The notes beneath the pieces were generated by a model that had not been told where the DNA came from, did not search any database, and worked only from the letters and a program-made list of their open reading frames with translations. Position numbers and translations under genes: made by a program. This document shows, piece by piece, positions 1 through 9,286 of a stretch of DNA of 64,000 nt. The stretch spans positions 335,479 to 399,478 of the forward strand of contig NZ_LMDW01000012.1 in NCBI RefSeq assembly GCF_001425205.1, in the 5' to 3' direction. How positions within the stretch are numbered: position 1 is the stretch's first letter; each line of letters opens with the position of its first letter. The DNA comes from Variovorax sp. Root411 (lineage in GTDB: Bacteria; Pseudomonadota; Gammaproteobacteria; Burkholderiales; Burkholderiaceae_C).

Positions 1-561
1 CGTGAGCACCGAAGTCGGTTCGTCGAGGATCAGCAGGCGCGGCTTCAGATACAGCTGCTTGAGCAGTTCGAGCTTCTGTTTCTCGCCAGCCGCAAGTTCG
101 GCCGGACGCACGCCGAGGTCGAGGCTGAAAGGCGTGGTCGCAAGAAACGCCTTCAGCTCCGCGCGCTTGGTCTTCCAGTCGATCAGTGCCGGTGTCTTGC
201 CGCCCGCGAGCAACAGGTTCTCCGCCACCGTCATGCCCGGCGCGAGCGTGAAGTGCTGGTACACCATGCCGATGCCCAGCGCACGCGCCACGATGGGGTT
301 GGCAATGTCCTGCTCGCGCCCGTCGACCAGGATGCTGCCCTCCTCCGCGCGCTGGAAGCCGGCCACGCATTTCACCAGCGTGCTTTTGCCCGCGCCGTTC
401 TCGCCGAGCAACGCATGCACCGTGCCGGGCTCGACGCGCATCGTCACGCTGTCCATCGCGGTGAAAGTGCCGAAGCGCTTGGTGAGCCTGTAGGTGTCGA
501 GCGCAAGCGCGCCGCTGCCTGCTGGGAGTCCGCCTATCGCGTGGGACGGGTTTGCGGTCAT
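1..561 (-). CDS. ABC transporter ATP-binding protein, BMP/nucleoside-type (partial, runs off left edge)
   Basis: This is the cytoplasmic ATPase that would energise the two permeases and BMP-family receptor encoded just upstream in the same leftward operon. The visible N-terminal 187 residues hold a Walker A at residues 53-61 (GENGAGKST), a Q-loop glutamine at 102 (VYQHF), a signature-like LAAGEKQ at 156-162 and a Walker B at about 176-182 (LLILDEP). Only the first nucleotide-binding domain is visible. ATPases of this family usually carry two fused domains (about 500 residues), so the rest should lie beyond position 1. The ATG at 561 is the first in frame. A remnant of the dispersed hairpin repeat separates it from the biuret hydrolase gene. 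The ligand is inferred from context only. Confidence 0.9.
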   Translation of the reverse strand, partial: MTANPSHAIGGLPAGSGALALDTYRLTKRFGTFTAMDSVTMRVEPGTVHALLGENGAGKSTLVKCVAGFQRAEEGSILVDGREQDIANPIVARALGIGMVYQHFTLAPGMTVAENLLLAGGKTPALIDWKTKRAELKAFLATTPFSLDLGVRPAELAAGEKQKLELLKQLYLKPRLLILDEPTSVLT

Positions 562-571
562 GTCGGGTTCC

Positions 572-639
572 GTTCGGGACGCGTGCACAGGCCACCGGGC
601 CTCCGCGAATGTCCCCCGTCGGCGTGAGCGCGCCCCGAA
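572..639 (+). repeat. Internally deleted copy of dispersed composite hairpin element (copy B)
   Basis: The 68-bp remnant keeps both outer ends of the element: GTTCGGGACGCGTGCACAGG on the left and GGCGTGAGCGCGCCCCGAA on the right. About 185 bp of interior is missing. The junction lies in the core GAATGTCCCCCG joined to GTCGGCGTGAG, which fits a deletion between short CCCCG direct repeats. A further 5-6 bp (TACTC) is missing from the left arm. It lies between two genes of the same leftward operon, so it is transcribed. Confidence 0.8.
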
Positions 640-655
640 AGAATCACAACAGACC

Positions 656-1345
656 TCATACCGCCGCCAGCAATGCCTGCGAAGTGGCATGCGCACCGAA
701 CACGCCGCCCTGCATCGTGATCATCTTCAACGCGGCCAGGTGGTTGCCACGGTCGGTCGCAGCCGTGCAGTCCGACAGCAGCAGGCACTCGAAGCCCCGA
801 TCGTTGGCATCGCGCATCGTCGTGTGCACGCATACGTCGGTGGTGATGCCGGCGAGGATGAGGTTCTCGATGCCGCGCGTGCGCAGTATCAGCTCGAGAT
901 CGGTTGCGTAGAACGACCCTTTGCCGGGCTTGTCGATCACCACCTCGCCCGGTAGCGGTGCCAGTTCGGGAATGATTTCCCAGCCCGGCTCGCCGCGCAC
1001 CAGGATGCGCCCGCAGGGCCCGTCGTCGCCGATGCCCACGCCGTTCGCGCCGATCTGCCGCGAGCGCCAGCGCTTGTTGGCCGGCAGGTCGGCAAGGTCG
1101 GGCCGGTGGCCTTCGCGTGTGTGGATGATGTGAAAGCCCAATGGCCGCAGCGCCGCCAGCGTGCGCGCGATCGGCTTGATGGGCGCCTGCACCAGCGACA
1201 GGTCGTAGCCCATCACGTCGACATACCCGCCCTTGCCGCAGAAGTCGGTCTGCATGTCGATGACGATGAGCGCGGTGTTGCCCGGGCGCAGGTTTGCGTT
1301 GTAGGGCCACGCGTAGGGCTCGGCGTCGATGGTCTTTGTCGTCAT
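656..1345 (-). CDS. biuH: Biuret amidohydrolase (isochorismatase-fold cysteine hydrolase)
   Basis: A 229-residue cysteine hydrolase expected to cleave biuret to allophanate and ammonia in the cytoplasm. The isochorismatase-fold triad is visible as D30 (VIDMQTDF), K139 (VIDKPGKG) and C172 ([10 protein letters not shown]). The segments [20 protein letters not shown] and [20 protein letters not shown] match my recollection of rhizobial BiuH closely, and the triad spacing agrees with its D36/K142/C175 after allowing for a small insertion. The related enzyme RutB (ureidoacrylate hydrolase) is the main alternative. Co-transcription with allophanate hydrolase, which would consume the product, favours biuret. 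The ATG at 1345 is chosen. The long in-frame extension upstream is antisense-like shadow over the permease gene and is not used. Confidence 0.78.
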   Translation of the reverse strand: MTTKTIDAEPYAWPYNANLRPGNTALIVIDMQTDFCGKGGYVDVMGYDLSLVQAPIKPIARTLAALRPLGFHIIHTREGHRPDLADLPANKRWRSRQIGANGVGIGDDGPCGRILVRGEPGWEIIPELAPLPGEVVIDKPGKGSFYATDLELILRTRGIENLILAGITTDVCVHTTMRDANDRGFECLLLSDCTAATDRGNHLAALKMITMQGGVFGAHATSQALLAAV

Positions 1346-1350
1346 GGCAT

Positions 1351-2274
1351 TCAGCTCCTTGTCGATGAAAGCTCGCCGGGGCTGCCGGCGGCCGCGGTGC
1401 CCGGCTTGCAGGTGAACACCAGGATCACCAGCGTGAGCACATAGGGCACGGTGTTGAAAAGGTGGTAGCCCCAGCCGATGCCGATGGATTGCAATGCCGG
1501 CCCGACAGCACCCGCGCCGCCGAAGAGCAACGCCGCGCCCACGCAGCGCAGGGGGCTCCAGCGCGCGAAGATCACGAGCGCGACGGCGATCAGGCCCTGG
1601 CCGCTGGAGATGCCTTCGTTCCAGCTGCCCGGATAGAACAGCGTGAGCGATGCGCCGCCCAGGCCGGCAATGAAGCCGCCCGCCGTGGTCGCGGCGATGC
1701 GCAGGCCCGAGACCGAGTAGCCGAGGGCACGCGTGGCCTGCGCCGAATCGCCCGCCATGCGCACCAGCAGGCCGGCGCGCGTGCGTGCGAAGCCCCACCA
1801 CAGCAGCACCGCCAGCGCCACGCCGATGGGCACCAGCGCATTGAGTTGCAGTGCAGAGCGCACTACGGCGTTGTCGCTCCAGAAGCCCAGCGCAATGGCG
1901 GGGAGCTGCGGCGCCTGCGGCTGGATCAGCGGCTTGCCCAGGTAGAAGGCAAGCCCGGTGCCCAGCAGCATCAGCGCGATACCGGTCGCCACGTCGTTCA
2001 CGCGGTCGAGCGAGCACAGCAGGCCATGCAGCAGCGCGAGCGCCGCACCGGCCGTTGCGCCGATCAGCACGCCCAGCCATGCTGAATCGGTAAGGTACGC
2101 GCCGCCGAAGGCCGCCATCGCCGACAGCACCAGAACACCTTCGAGCCCGAGATTGATGCGCCCCGACTTCTCGGTGAGGCACTCGCCCAGGCTCACGAAC
2201 AGGAATGGCGCGCCCACGCGCAAGGCGCCGCCGACGAGGCCGGCGACCAGTGCGATCCATTGGTCGGCCGTCAT
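1351..2274 (-). CDS. ABC transporter permease, BMP/nucleoside-type (second subunit)
   Basis: A 307-residue integral membrane protein of the branched-chain/ribose permease superfamily (BPD_transp_2), resembling the YufQ-type subunit of nucleoside-class ABC importers. It has about eight hydrophobic segments and the motif [16 protein letters not shown] near residues 39-54, which is typical of this subunit. The ATG at 2274 overlaps the stop of the first permease gene by 4 nt (ATGA), so translation is probably coupled. The next gene, the biuret hydrolase, starts 5 nt after its stop. With the other permease it should form the membrane channel of the operon's importer. Confidence 0.88.
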   Translation of the reverse strand: MTADQWIALVAGLVGGALRVGAPFLFVSLGECLTEKSGRINLGLEGVLVLSAMAAFGGAYLTDSAWLGVLIGATAGAALALLHGLLCSLDRVNDVATGIALMLLGTGLAFYLGKPLIQPQAPQLPAIALGFWSDNAVVRSALQLNALVPIGVALAVLLWWGFARTRAGLLVRMAGDSAQATRALGYSVSGLRIAATTAGGFIAGLGGASLTLFYPGSWNEGISSGQGLIAVALVIFARWSPLRCVGAALLFGGAGAVGPALQSIGIGWGYHLFNTVPYVLTLVILVFTCKPGTAAAGSPGELSSTRS

Positions 2275-3341
2275 GCGTAGCTCCTGGCCTCGGGCAGCAT
2301 GCGGTCGCCGAACTTCTTCCAGTCGACCATGCGCAGCCCTTCGCTCGCGAGGATCAGCACGAAGGCGATGCCCTGCAGCACCAGCACCGACGCATCGGGC
2401 AGGCCGAGCCGGCGCTGCAGCAGGCTGCCTGCCGCGCCGAAGCCACCGAACAGAATGGCCACCGGCACGATGGCCACCGGGTTGTGCCGCGCGATGAAAG
2501 AAACCAGGATGCCCGCATAGCCGTAGCCCGCGATCAGCGAGGCATTGGCGCTGGTGTGCACCGCCGCCACCTCGACCGCACCCGCGAGCCCCGCGCAGGC
2601 ACCGCCGAGTCCACAGGCCGAGAGAATGAGCCGCGTGGCCGGCAGCCCGACGAGCTGCGCGGTGCGCGGGTTGCCGCCCACCACGCGCACCGAGAAGCCC
2701 GAGGCCGTGGCGCGCAGCCACCACCCGAGCCCCAGGCAGGCCACGACGCCGATCACCAGGCCCCAGTGCACGTCCGACCCACCGATGCCGCCGATCAGCA
2801 GTCCGTCGTTCAATGCATAGGTCGAGGGCTTGTTCAGGCTCGCCGGATCGCGCAGCGGCCCTTCGACCAGGTGCTTGAAAATGCCGATGGCGATGTAGGC
2901 CAGCAGCAGGCTGCTGATGGTTTCGTTGATGCCGCGGTACTGGCGCAGCCAGCCCGCGAGCATGATCCAGAGCGCGCCAGCCACGGCGCCCGCGATGCAG
3001 ACGAACACCGTGCCGATGACGTTGGCGGGCAGCGGCACCGCCTGCGCGAGCGCGGCGCAAGCCAGCCCGCCCAGCACCAGCGCGCCCTCGCCCCCGATGA
3101 CGATGAGCCCCGCGCGCGCGGGCAGCGCCACGCACAGCGCCGTGAGCATCAATGGCGCGGCGCGCTGCAGCGTGTTCTGCCAGGAGAACCAGTCGCCGAA
3201 TGCGCCCTTGAACAGCGTGACCCAGACCTCCACCGGCTCGACGCCCGCGAACGCCACCAGCAGGCCGAACAGCAGCAGCGCCGCCGCAATGGCGAACACC
3301 GGCAGGGCGAATTCCTTGAGCGCTCTATGCATGGTGGGCAT
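2271..3341 (-). CDS. ABC transporter permease, BMP/nucleoside-type (first subunit)
   Basis: A 356-residue multi-spanning membrane protein resembling the YufP-type subunit. An N-terminal membrane segment ([18 protein letters not shown]) and the segment [20 protein letters not shown] mark the BPD_transp_2 fold. It lies 18 nt after the BMP receptor gene and overlaps the second permease gene by 4 nt. Assignment to nucleoside or ureide-like ligands is by family plus context; the sequence alone does not give the substrate. Confidence 0.88.
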   Translation of the reverse strand: MPTMHRALKEFALPVFAIAAALLLFGLLVAFAGVEPVEVWVTLFKGAFGDWFSWQNTLQRAAPLMLTALCVALPARAGLIVIGGEGALVLGGLACAALAQAVPLPANVIGTVFVCIAGAVAGALWIMLAGWLRQYRGINETISSLLLAYIAIGIFKHLVEGPLRDPASLNKPSTYALNDGLLIGGIGGSDVHWGLVIGVVACLGLGWWLRATASGFSVRVVGGNPRTAQLVGLPATRLILSACGLGGACAGLAGAVEVAAVHTSANASLIAGYGYAGILVSFIARHNPVAIVPVAILFGGFGAAGSLLQRRLGLPDASVLVLQGIAFVLILASEGLRMVDWKKFGDRMLPEARSYA

Positions 3342-3359
3342 AGCGATGCGGGTGCGGAA

Positions 3360-4484
3360 TCAGGCCGAGCCGAGCACGCCTTCGACCAGGTAGTTCATCT
3401 TCTCGAGCTCCAGGTCGGTCTGCTTCAGCACCTTGCCGGCCGGCACCACGACCGCGCCCTTGTTGTCCTTGATGCCGTCCTTGAAGATGTCGAAGCTGCC
3501 CGCGATCATCTTCGCCTTGATCTCGTCGGCTTGCTTCTTCGCGGCGTCCGGCACCATGGGGCCGTAGGCGGACATCTTCACGTAGCCCTCCTTCAGGCCG
3601 CCGCGCAGGAAGTTGGGATGCGGCTTGCCGGCTTGCGCGGCATCGATGGCGGTCTTGTAGGCAGTGAGCCAGTTCCACTCCGCACCCGTGAGGTACGCAT
3701 TGGGCGCCAGCTTGGCCTGGCTCGCGTGGTAGCCGCAGACCATCTTGCCCCGCTTGGCCGCGGTCTCGACCACGACCTTGGGGCCGTCGACGTGCATCGT
3801 GAACACGTCGCAGCCCTGGTCGGCCAAGCTGTTGGTGGCCTCGGCCTCCTTCACCGCCATCGACCAGTCGCCCGTGAAGATCACGCTGCAGGTAATGTTC
3901 GGCTTGACCGAGCGCGCGCCGAGCGTGAAGGCATTGATGTTGCGCAGCACCTGCGGAATGGGCTTGGCGGCAACGAAGGCGATCTTGTTGCTCTTGGTCA
4001 TGTGCGCGGCGATCACGCCGTTCAGGAACTGGCACTCGTCGATGTAGCCGAAGAAGCTGCCGACGTTCTTCGGATGCTTGCCTTCGGTCCAGAGGCCGCC
4101 GCAGTGCGAGAAGCGCACATCGGGGTTCTTGGGCGCCACCGCGAGGATGTGCGGATCGAAGTAGCCGAACGAGGTGGGAAACAGCAGCTTGGCGCCGTCC
4201 TGCGAGATCATGCCGGCCATGGTCTTCTGCACGGCGGCGGTCTCGGGCACGTTCTCTTCCTCGACCACCTTGATGCCAGGCAGCTTCCTGATCTCAGCCG
4301 CGGCCATGGCGTGCGCCTGGTTGTAGCCGTAGTCGTCGCGCGCGCCGACGTAGATCACGCCGACAGTGAGCGGCTTGGCCTTGGCCTGAGCGCCGGCAAG
4401 GGCGCTCCAGCTTCCGAGGCTGCCGGCCGCGCCCAGCGCGGCCAGGGTCTTGAGGGAATCGCGGCGATTGAATTGGCTGGTCAT
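3360..4484 (-). CDS. BMP-family ABC transporter substrate-binding protein (Tat-type signal)
   Basis: A 374-residue periplasmic receptor of the BMP/PnrA-like family, the binding component of the importer encoded downstream. The N-terminus has a twin-arginine signal (NRRDSLK at residues 6-12, then a hydrophobic stretch ending near ALAGAQA at about 34), which suggests export in folded form. The segment VGVIYVGARDDYGYNQAHA follows, as is usual for the family start. It is 49 nt downstream of the AtzH-like gene. The operon context (allophanate hydrolase, biuret hydrolase) suggests biuret or another ureide as ligand. Known BMP receptors bind nucleosides or purines, so the ligand is inference. Confidence 0.88.
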   Translation of the reverse strand: MTSQFNRRDSLKTLAALGAAGSLGSWSALAGAQAKAKPLTVGVIYVGARDDYGYNQAHAMAAAEIRKLPGIKVVEEENVPETAAVQKTMAGMISQDGAKLLFPTSFGYFDPHILAVAPKNPDVRFSHCGGLWTEGKHPKNVGSFFGYIDECQFLNGVIAAHMTKSNKIAFVAAKPIPQVLRNINAFTLGARSVKPNITCSVIFTGDWSMAVKEAEATNSLADQGCDVFTMHVDGPKVVVETAAKRGKMVCGYHASQAKLAPNAYLTGAEWNWLTAYKTAIDAAQAGKPHPNFLRGGLKEGYVKMSAYGPMVPDAAKKQADEIKAKMIAGSFDIFKDGIKDNKGAVVVPAGKVLKQTDLELEKMNYLVEGVLGSA

Positions 4485-4533
4485 GGCGTTCTTCTCCGTT
4501 TCAGGTTGAGGTGCAAAAAATGTGCCCCGGGGC

Positions 4534-4914
4534 TCAGCCGAGCAGGCTCACGTGGGCGGCGACCACGCGCCAGCCATCGGCCGTGCGCATCCAGGTCTGG
4601 CTCTGGCGGCCGGTCTGGCGGCCACCCTCGCGGCGGAACTCGACGTTCGCGGTCGCGAAATCACGGCCGTAGGTGGTGATGACGGTGCGCAGCAGCGCGC
4701 GCGGCGGGCTCTGCAGGGGCAGCGACGCACGGAAGGCGGCGATGTCGGCATGGCCGTAGTGGTTCTCGGAGAAGCCGTAGCGCAGCGTGTGCGGGCTGCT
4801 CCAGAACAGTTCGTCGAGCACGGCGGGCTGGTTGCCCACGAGCGCTTCTTCGTAGCGAGCGAACACAGCCTGCACTTCGGCGAGCACGTCGGGGATGTTG
4901 ATTTCCAGGGACAT
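4534..4914 (-). CDS. atzH: AtzH-like (DUF3225) protein
   Basis: A 126-residue soluble protein with the small SnoaL/NTF2-like fold of DUF3225. Characteristic stretches are [31 protein letters not shown] and [20 protein letters not shown]. In Pseudomonas sp. ADP the family member AtzH was reported to be an amidohydrolase that returns 1,3-dicarboxyurea to allophanate, avoiding a dead end in cyanuric acid and biuret breakdown. The gene starts 13 nt after atzF, as expected for a partner. The start ATG at 4914 has a purine-rich GAAGGGAA about 8 nt upstream. The function is transferred from the family; I have not checked active-site residues. Confidence 0.75.
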   Translation of the reverse strand: MSLEINIPDVLAEVQAVFARYEEALVGNQPAVLDELFWSSPHTLRYGFSENHYGHADIAAFRASLPLQSPPRALLRTVITTYGRDFATANVEFRREGGRQTGRQSQTWMRTADGWRVVAAHVSLLG

Positions 4915-4927
4915 GGCCGGATTCCCT

Positions 4928-6649
4928 TCAGAGACTCGCGATGTAGGCGCGCCAGCCGCCGTGGCTGCTCACGTCCTGCGCGCCGGCCAACGCGTGGCCC
5001 TCGCAGATGAAACCCTTCACCCAGCTGCCATCGGCCAGCTCGACGCTGCCAAGGCCGAGGGGCGGCGGGACGAGGGCAAGAAAGCTGCCGACCTGCGCCA
5101 GGGGCACGGCCCACACTTCGAGCGCGATCGCGGCGCCTCCCTCGCCCTCGGCCACGCGTCGCAGCCCGGGCTTGGGTGGCACGGTCCCCGGCAGCGCATG
5201 CAGCCTGTAGGCCGGCGAGGTGGCTGTAGTGCGCAGCAGCGTGGCGCCGCGCTCTGCGAGCTGGCCGTTGAGCGGCATGCCCGAAAGATGCGCACCGACC
5301 ACGGCGATGGCCAGGGTGCCTGCGCCCGGCGCGGCGAGGCCGGGAATGGCGCGCGGCGCAGGCAGCGGCACGCCGAGGGCGCCTTGCGCGAGCCCCGTGG
5401 CGTGGTGGTAGCGCTGGCCCAGGTCGGCCAGTGCGAGGTCGCTGCCGCAGGGGCCGATCAGCGTGATGCCGAACGGCAGGCCGTCCGCGCGCAGGCTGCT
5501 GGGCACGGAGAGCGCGGCGTAGTCGAGCAGGTTGACGAAGTTGGTGTACGCGCCGAGATTGCGGTTGAGCACCACCGGATCGGCGCGCATCTGCTCGCGG
5601 GTGTAGTGCGTGGGCGCGGTGGGCACGAGCAGCACGTCGATGTCGCGCCACATCGGTTCGACCTTCTGCGCAATGGCGCGCAGCCGCGCCTGGGCTTTGA
5701 ACACGTCGGCGGCGGTGTAGCTGCGGCCGCTCTCGAGGATGCCGCGCACGGGCTCGATCACCACGTCGCCGTGCGCGTCGAAGAACTCGCGCACCGCGGC
5801 GTAGCGTTCGGCGACGAGCGCACTTTCATAGAGCAGCGCGGCAGCCTCGGCAAGCGGCGCGTAGGCAATGGTGACGGGCGAGCCGCCCATGGCCCGCAGC
5901 CGCGCGGTCGCGTCGTTGAAGGCCAGCTCGGCGGCGGTGTCGCCGAAGAAGCTCAGCCTGTCGGGCACGCCGAAGCGGAAGTGCGCGGGCAGCGGCTCGC
6001 GGCGCAAAGCCAGGTCGCGCGAATACGGGTCGCGCGCGTCGTGGCCAGCGCAAGCGAGCAGCACGTCGACCGCGGTGGCCACGGTGCGCGCAAAGATGGA
6101 GACGCAGTCCGCGCTCTGCGCCGCGGGCACCACGCCGAAGGTGCTCAGCAGGCCGCGCGAGGGCTTCAGGCCGACGATGTTGTTGAGCCCGGCCGGCACG
6201 CGGCCCGAGCCCGCGGTGTCGGTGCCCAGCGCGAAGTCGACCTCGCCGGCCGCCACCACGTAGGCCGAGCCCGAGCTGGAGCCGCCCGAGACATAGCGCG
6301 CGTCGAAGGCATTGGGCACTTCGCCGTAGGGCGAGCGCGTGCCGTTCAGGCCGCAGGCGAACTGGTCGAGGTTGGTCTTGCCTGCCAGCGTTGCACCGGC
6401 TTCGAGCAGGCGCTGCACCACGGCGGCGTGGACCGGGGGCAGGCGGTCGAAGGCCGGGCAGGCGGCGGTGGTGGGCACGCCGGCCACGTCGATGTTGTCC
6501 TTGACCGCAAAGCGCAGACCGGCGAGCGGCAGGGCGAAACCAGGGGCTTCGCCAGTCCGGGCGTGCGCCATGGGCTGCGCGAACCTGGCGATCCAGGCGG
6601 CGGCCGGCGATCCGTTTTTTTCATGCACCATCTTCAGGCATCCAAACAT
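4928..6649 (-). CDS. atzF: Allophanate hydrolase (amidase-signature enzyme)
   Basis: A 573-residue enzyme that hydrolyses allophanate to ammonia and carbon dioxide. The amidase-signature triad is visible: K50 ([10 protein letters not shown]), cis-serine S124 ([10 protein letters not shown]) and nucleophile S148 (LGTDTAGS). The 74 and 98 residue spacings match those of AtzF K91/S165/S189. The second half, from about residue 450, carries the separate C-terminal domain found in AtzF. It is the promoter-proximal gene of the leftward operon. An ATG six codons further in (6631, MVHEKNG) is an alternative start; neither has a strong ribosome-binding site. No cyanuric acid hydrolase (AtzD) or AtzE/AtzG gene is present in the window, so the pathway appears to start at biuret. 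Confidence 0.88.
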   Translation of the reverse strand: MFGCLKMVHEKNGSPAAAWIARFAQPMAHARTGEAPGFALPLAGLRFAVKDNIDVAGVPTTAACPAFDRLPPVHAAVVQRLLEAGATLAGKTNLDQFACGLNGTRSPYGEVPNAFDARYVSGGSSSGSAYVVAAGEVDFALGTDTAGSGRVPAGLNNIVGLKPSRGLLSTFGVVPAAQSADCVSIFARTVATAVDVLLACAGHDARDPYSRDLALRREPLPAHFRFGVPDRLSFFGDTAAELAFNDATARLRAMGGSPVTIAYAPLAEAAALLYESALVAERYAAVREFFDAHGDVVIEPVRGILESGRSYTAADVFKAQARLRAIAQKVEPMWRDIDVLLVPTAPTHYTREQMRADPVVLNRNLGAYTNFVNLLDYAALSVPSSLRADGLPFGITLIGPCGSDLALADLGQRYHHATGLAQGALGVPLPAPRAIPGLAAPGAGTLAIAVVGAHLSGMPLNGQLAERGATLLRTTATSPAYRLHALPGTVPPKPGLRRVAEGEGGAAIALEVWAVPLAQVGSFLALVPPPLGLGSVELADGSWVKGFICEGHALAGAQDVSSHGGWRAYIASL

Positions 6650-6727
6650 GTGTACAAGTTGAGATGCAAGCGGCGTGCCAGCGGCGACGCGGGGTCGCGC
6701 GGATCAATTCAAGGGACTGAGGGCTTG

Positions 6728-6838
6728 CCCCCTCTCCCCTCGGGGAGAGGGTTGGGGTGAGGGCAGGTGCGGGCGGTGAAGCGCGGCCCTTATGAAGGCC
6801 GCCCCCTCACCCCCGCCCTCTCCCCAAGGGGAGAGGGA
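6728..6838. repeat. Pair of inverted CCCTCTCCCC/GGGGAGAGGG hairpins
   Basis: Two about 38-bp units face each other. Each holds a perfect 10-bp stem CCCTCTCCCC-NN-GGGGAGAGGG (6730-6751 with loop TC, 6816-6837 with loop AA). Each stem is flanked by GTTGGGGTGAGGG or its complement, so the two units could also pair over 110 bp. There is no T-run, so it is not a classical terminator. Hairpins of this wording are common intergenic repeats in proteobacteria (general knowledge). It lies between atzF and the M48 peptidase gene, both leftward. Confidence 0.7.
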
Positions 6839-6848
6839 GTCATACCGG

Positions 6849-7703
6849 TCAGCTCTTTTTTGCCTCGCGGTAGAGCGCCTCCACCTTCGGCAGGTTCGCC
6901 TCCAGCTTCGCGATGCGGTTCGGCCCGCTCGGGTGGGTCGAGAGAAAGCTCAGCCCGCGCTGGTTCTTCGACGCCGTGGCCATCTTCTGCCACAACGACA
7001 CCGATGCCTTCGGGTCATAGCCCGCACGTGCCGCGAGCTCGAGCCCCACGAGGTCGGCCTCCGACTCATCGCTGCGGCTGAACTTGAGCGTAAGGAGTTG
7101 GGTGCCGGCTCGCGCCGCCAGGTCGCCCATCTGCCCCAGTCCGAGCAGCTGCGCCCCGATGGAGAGCGCCGCGCCCGTGCCCGCGCTCTTGGCCATCCGG
7201 GCGCGCGCATGCTCGCGCAGCGCATGGGCCATCTCATGACCCATGACCATCGCAACCTCGTCGTCGGTGAGCTTGAGCTGTTCGAGGATGCCGGTAAAGA
7301 AGGCGATCTTGCCGCCGGGCATGCAGAAGGCGTTGATCTGCTTGCTGCCGATCAGGTTGACCTCCCACTTCCAGTCTCGGGCGCGCGAGTTCCAGGGCGT
7401 GGCAAAAGGAATGAGGCGCTTCGCGATGGCGCGCAGGCGCTGCAGCTGCGGGTCGCCATCGCCCGCGAGCGCGTTCTTGGCGCGCGCCTGTTCGAGCAGC
7501 TGGCCGTACTGCTGCACACCGGCCGCCTCGATCCTGTCGGCCGGCACGAGGTTGCGCGCCACCGAGGCATTGCCGACATTGACCTGCGCCAGCGCCGTGC
7601 CGCTGAGGGCGACGCCGGCCGCGGTCAGCAGGAAGGCCCGCCGGGGATTCCATGCGGAGGCTGAGGAGATGGCGGAAACAGGGAGATCGCATCGTGTGCA
7701 CAT
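6849..7703 (-). CDS. Secreted M48 family metallopeptidase
   Basis: A 284-residue zinc metallopeptidase of the M48 (BepA/LoiP-like) group, probably acting in the periplasm on misfolded envelope proteins. The zinc site is visible as HEMAH at residues 156-160 with the downstream glutamate in SDESEAD, followed by AARAGYDP and the STHPSGPNRI tail typical of the family. The N-terminus carries an export signal with a double arginine (NPRRAFLL at 19-26) and cleavage near ALAQ at 37-40. The ATG at 7703 is the only reasonable start, though it lacks a clear ribosome-binding site. It is divergent from the AmpG-like gene with a 60-bp gap. Confidence 0.85.
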   Translation of the reverse strand: MCTRCDLPVSAISSASAWNPRRAFLLTAAGVALSGTALAQVNVGNASVARNLVPADRIEAAGVQQYGQLLEQARAKNALAGDGDPQLQRLRAIAKRLIPFATPWNSRARDWKWEVNLIGSKQINAFCMPGGKIAFFTGILEQLKLTDDEVAMVMGHEMAHALREHARARMAKSAGTGAALSIGAQLLGLGQMGDLAARAGTQLLTLKFSRSDESEADLVGLELAARAGYDPKASVSLWQKMATASKNQRGLSFLSTHPSGPNRIAKLEANLPKVEALYREAKKS

Positions 7704-7763
7704 AGGAGCCGGATCATAGGAACAAATGAAGACAAAGACCGGGCCCGACGTCCCCCGGCACTC

Positions 7764-9149
7764 ATGGACAATCCGAGGCTCATGTCCGTACCTTCCGCAG
7801 AAACCCCCACCGCCTCTTCCCCGCCCTGGCGCGATGCGCTGAAGGTCTACCTGGAGCCCGCCACCCTGCGCATGCTGGCGCTGGGCTTCTCGGCGGGGCT
7901 GCCGCTGCTGCTGGTGCTGGGCACCCTGAGTTTTCGCCTGCGCGAAGCGGGCATCGACCGCACCACCATCGGCTACCTGAGTTGGGTCGGGCTGGCCTAC
8001 GGCTTCAAGTGGGTCTGGGCGCCGCTGGTCGACCGGCTGCCGCTGCCGCCGCTGACCACGCTGCTCGGACGCCGGCGTGGCTGGCTGCTGCTGGCGCAGT
8101 GCGTGGTAATCGCCGGCCTGATCGGCATGGCGCTGAACGACCCGCGCCTGGGGCTCACGCCGCTGATCTGGTGCGCGCTGCTGGTGGCCTTCGGCTCGGC
8201 CACGCAGGACATCGCGCTCGACGCCTTCCGCATCGAATCGGCCGAGACGCGCAAGCAGGCCGCGCTGGCCGCCGCCTACCAGACGGGCTACCGGCTCGCG
8301 ATGATCTGGGCCGGTGCGGGCGTGCTGTGGGTCGCGGCCTGGGCCGAGGTGACGCCGGCGGCCGCGGTCACGGGTGCGGCGGCGTACCAGAACGGGGCGT
8401 GGAAGACGGCGTACCTGGTGATGGCCGCTTCGATGGCGGTCGGGGTGCTGACGGTGCTGCTGTCGCCCGAACCGGTGCCGCGCGTGCTGCCCAAGGCAAG
8501 GAATGCCGCCGAGTGGCTGCGCAGCGTGCTCGTCGAGCCCTTTGCCGACTTCATCCGCCGCTACAGGTGGCAGGCCGCGCTGATCCTCTCGCTGATCGCC
8601 ATCTACCGCATCAGCGACGTGGTGATGGGCATCATGGCCAACCCCTTTTACGTGGACATGGGCTTCACCAAGGACCAGGTGGCCACGGTCAGCAAGATCT
8701 ACGGCGTGATCATGACGCTGGTGGGCGCCTTCGTCGGCGGCGTGCTGTCGATGCGCCTGGGCGTGATGCGGGTGCTGATGCTGGGCGCGGTGCTGAGCGC
8801 AGCCAGCAACCTGCTGTTCGCCTGGCTGGCCTCGCGCGGGCACGACCTGAGGGCGCTGATCGCGGTGGTCTCGGCCGACAACCTGGCCGGTGGGATCGCC
8901 TCGGCGGCCTTCATCGCCTACCTGTCGAGCCTTACCAACATCAGCTACTCGGCCACGCAGTACGCCCTGTTCAGCTCGCTGATGCTGCTGCTGCCGAAGT
9001 TCATCGCCGGCTATTCGGGCGCCTTCGTCGACAGCTATGGCTACAGCACCTTCTTCGTCGCCACCGCGATGCTCGGCCTGCCGGTGCTGGTGCTGGTGGC
9101 ATTGGCCTCGCGGCTGACGACGACCACAAGGCCCGCGGACCGTCAATAG
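7764..9149 (+). CDS. ampG: AmpG-family muropeptide MFS permease
   Basis: A 461-residue major facilitator predicted to bring anhydro-muropeptides from the periplasm into the cytoplasm during cell wall recycling. The family signature lies near the N-terminus (GFSAGLPLLLVLGTLSFRLR, then YLSWVGLAYGFKWVWAPLVD and the RRRGWLL loop), followed by about 12 to 14 hydrophobic segments. An ATG six codons in (7782) is a possible alternative start. It is adjacent to and divergent from a cell-envelope peptidase gene. Close homologues transport muropeptides, but some family members have other roles; substrate assignment is by family. Confidence 0.82.
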   Translation: MDNPRLMSVPSAETPTASSPPWRDALKVYLEPATLRMLALGFSAGLPLLLVLGTLSFRLREAGIDRTTIGYLSWVGLAYGFKWVWAPLVDRLPLPPLTTLLGRRRGWLLLAQCVVIAGLIGMALNDPRLGLTPLIWCALLVAFGSATQDIALDAFRIESAETRKQAALAAAYQTGYRLAMIWAGAGVLWVAAWAEVTPAAAVTGAAAYQNGAWKTAYLVMAASMAVGVLTVLLSPEPVPRVLPKARNAAEWLRSVLVEPFADFIRRYRWQAALILSLIAIYRISDVVMGIMANPFYVDMGFTKDQVATVSKIYGVIMTLVGAFVGGVLSMRLGVMRVLMLGAVLSAASNLLFAWLASRGHDLRALIAVVSADNLAGGIASAAFIAYLSSLTNISYSATQYALFSSLMLLLPKFIAGYSGAFVDSYGYSTFFVATAMLGLPVLVLVALASRLTTTTRPADRQ

Positions 9150-9286
9150 GGCCTGGGCCTTATAGGAAACAGCCGACATTGCGCGCACCGCGCAACTGGT
9201 AGGCTGCGGGCGCTATACATTCGTTTTCTTTTCCCTTCCTGCGCCCCTTTCCGCGCACCCGTCTGCCAGCAAGCCCCTACAAGATC

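Noticed and set aside
2205..4679. An 824-codon plus-strand open frame over the ABC transporter genes
   Set aside because: It is opposite three recognised genes, rich in Arg/His/Gln/Ala, with no family resemblance.
6649..6665. TTGTACACATGTTTG before atzF as a GntR-type operator
   Set aside because: Only the central TGTACA is palindromic, the flanks do not pair, and no GntR gene is in the window.
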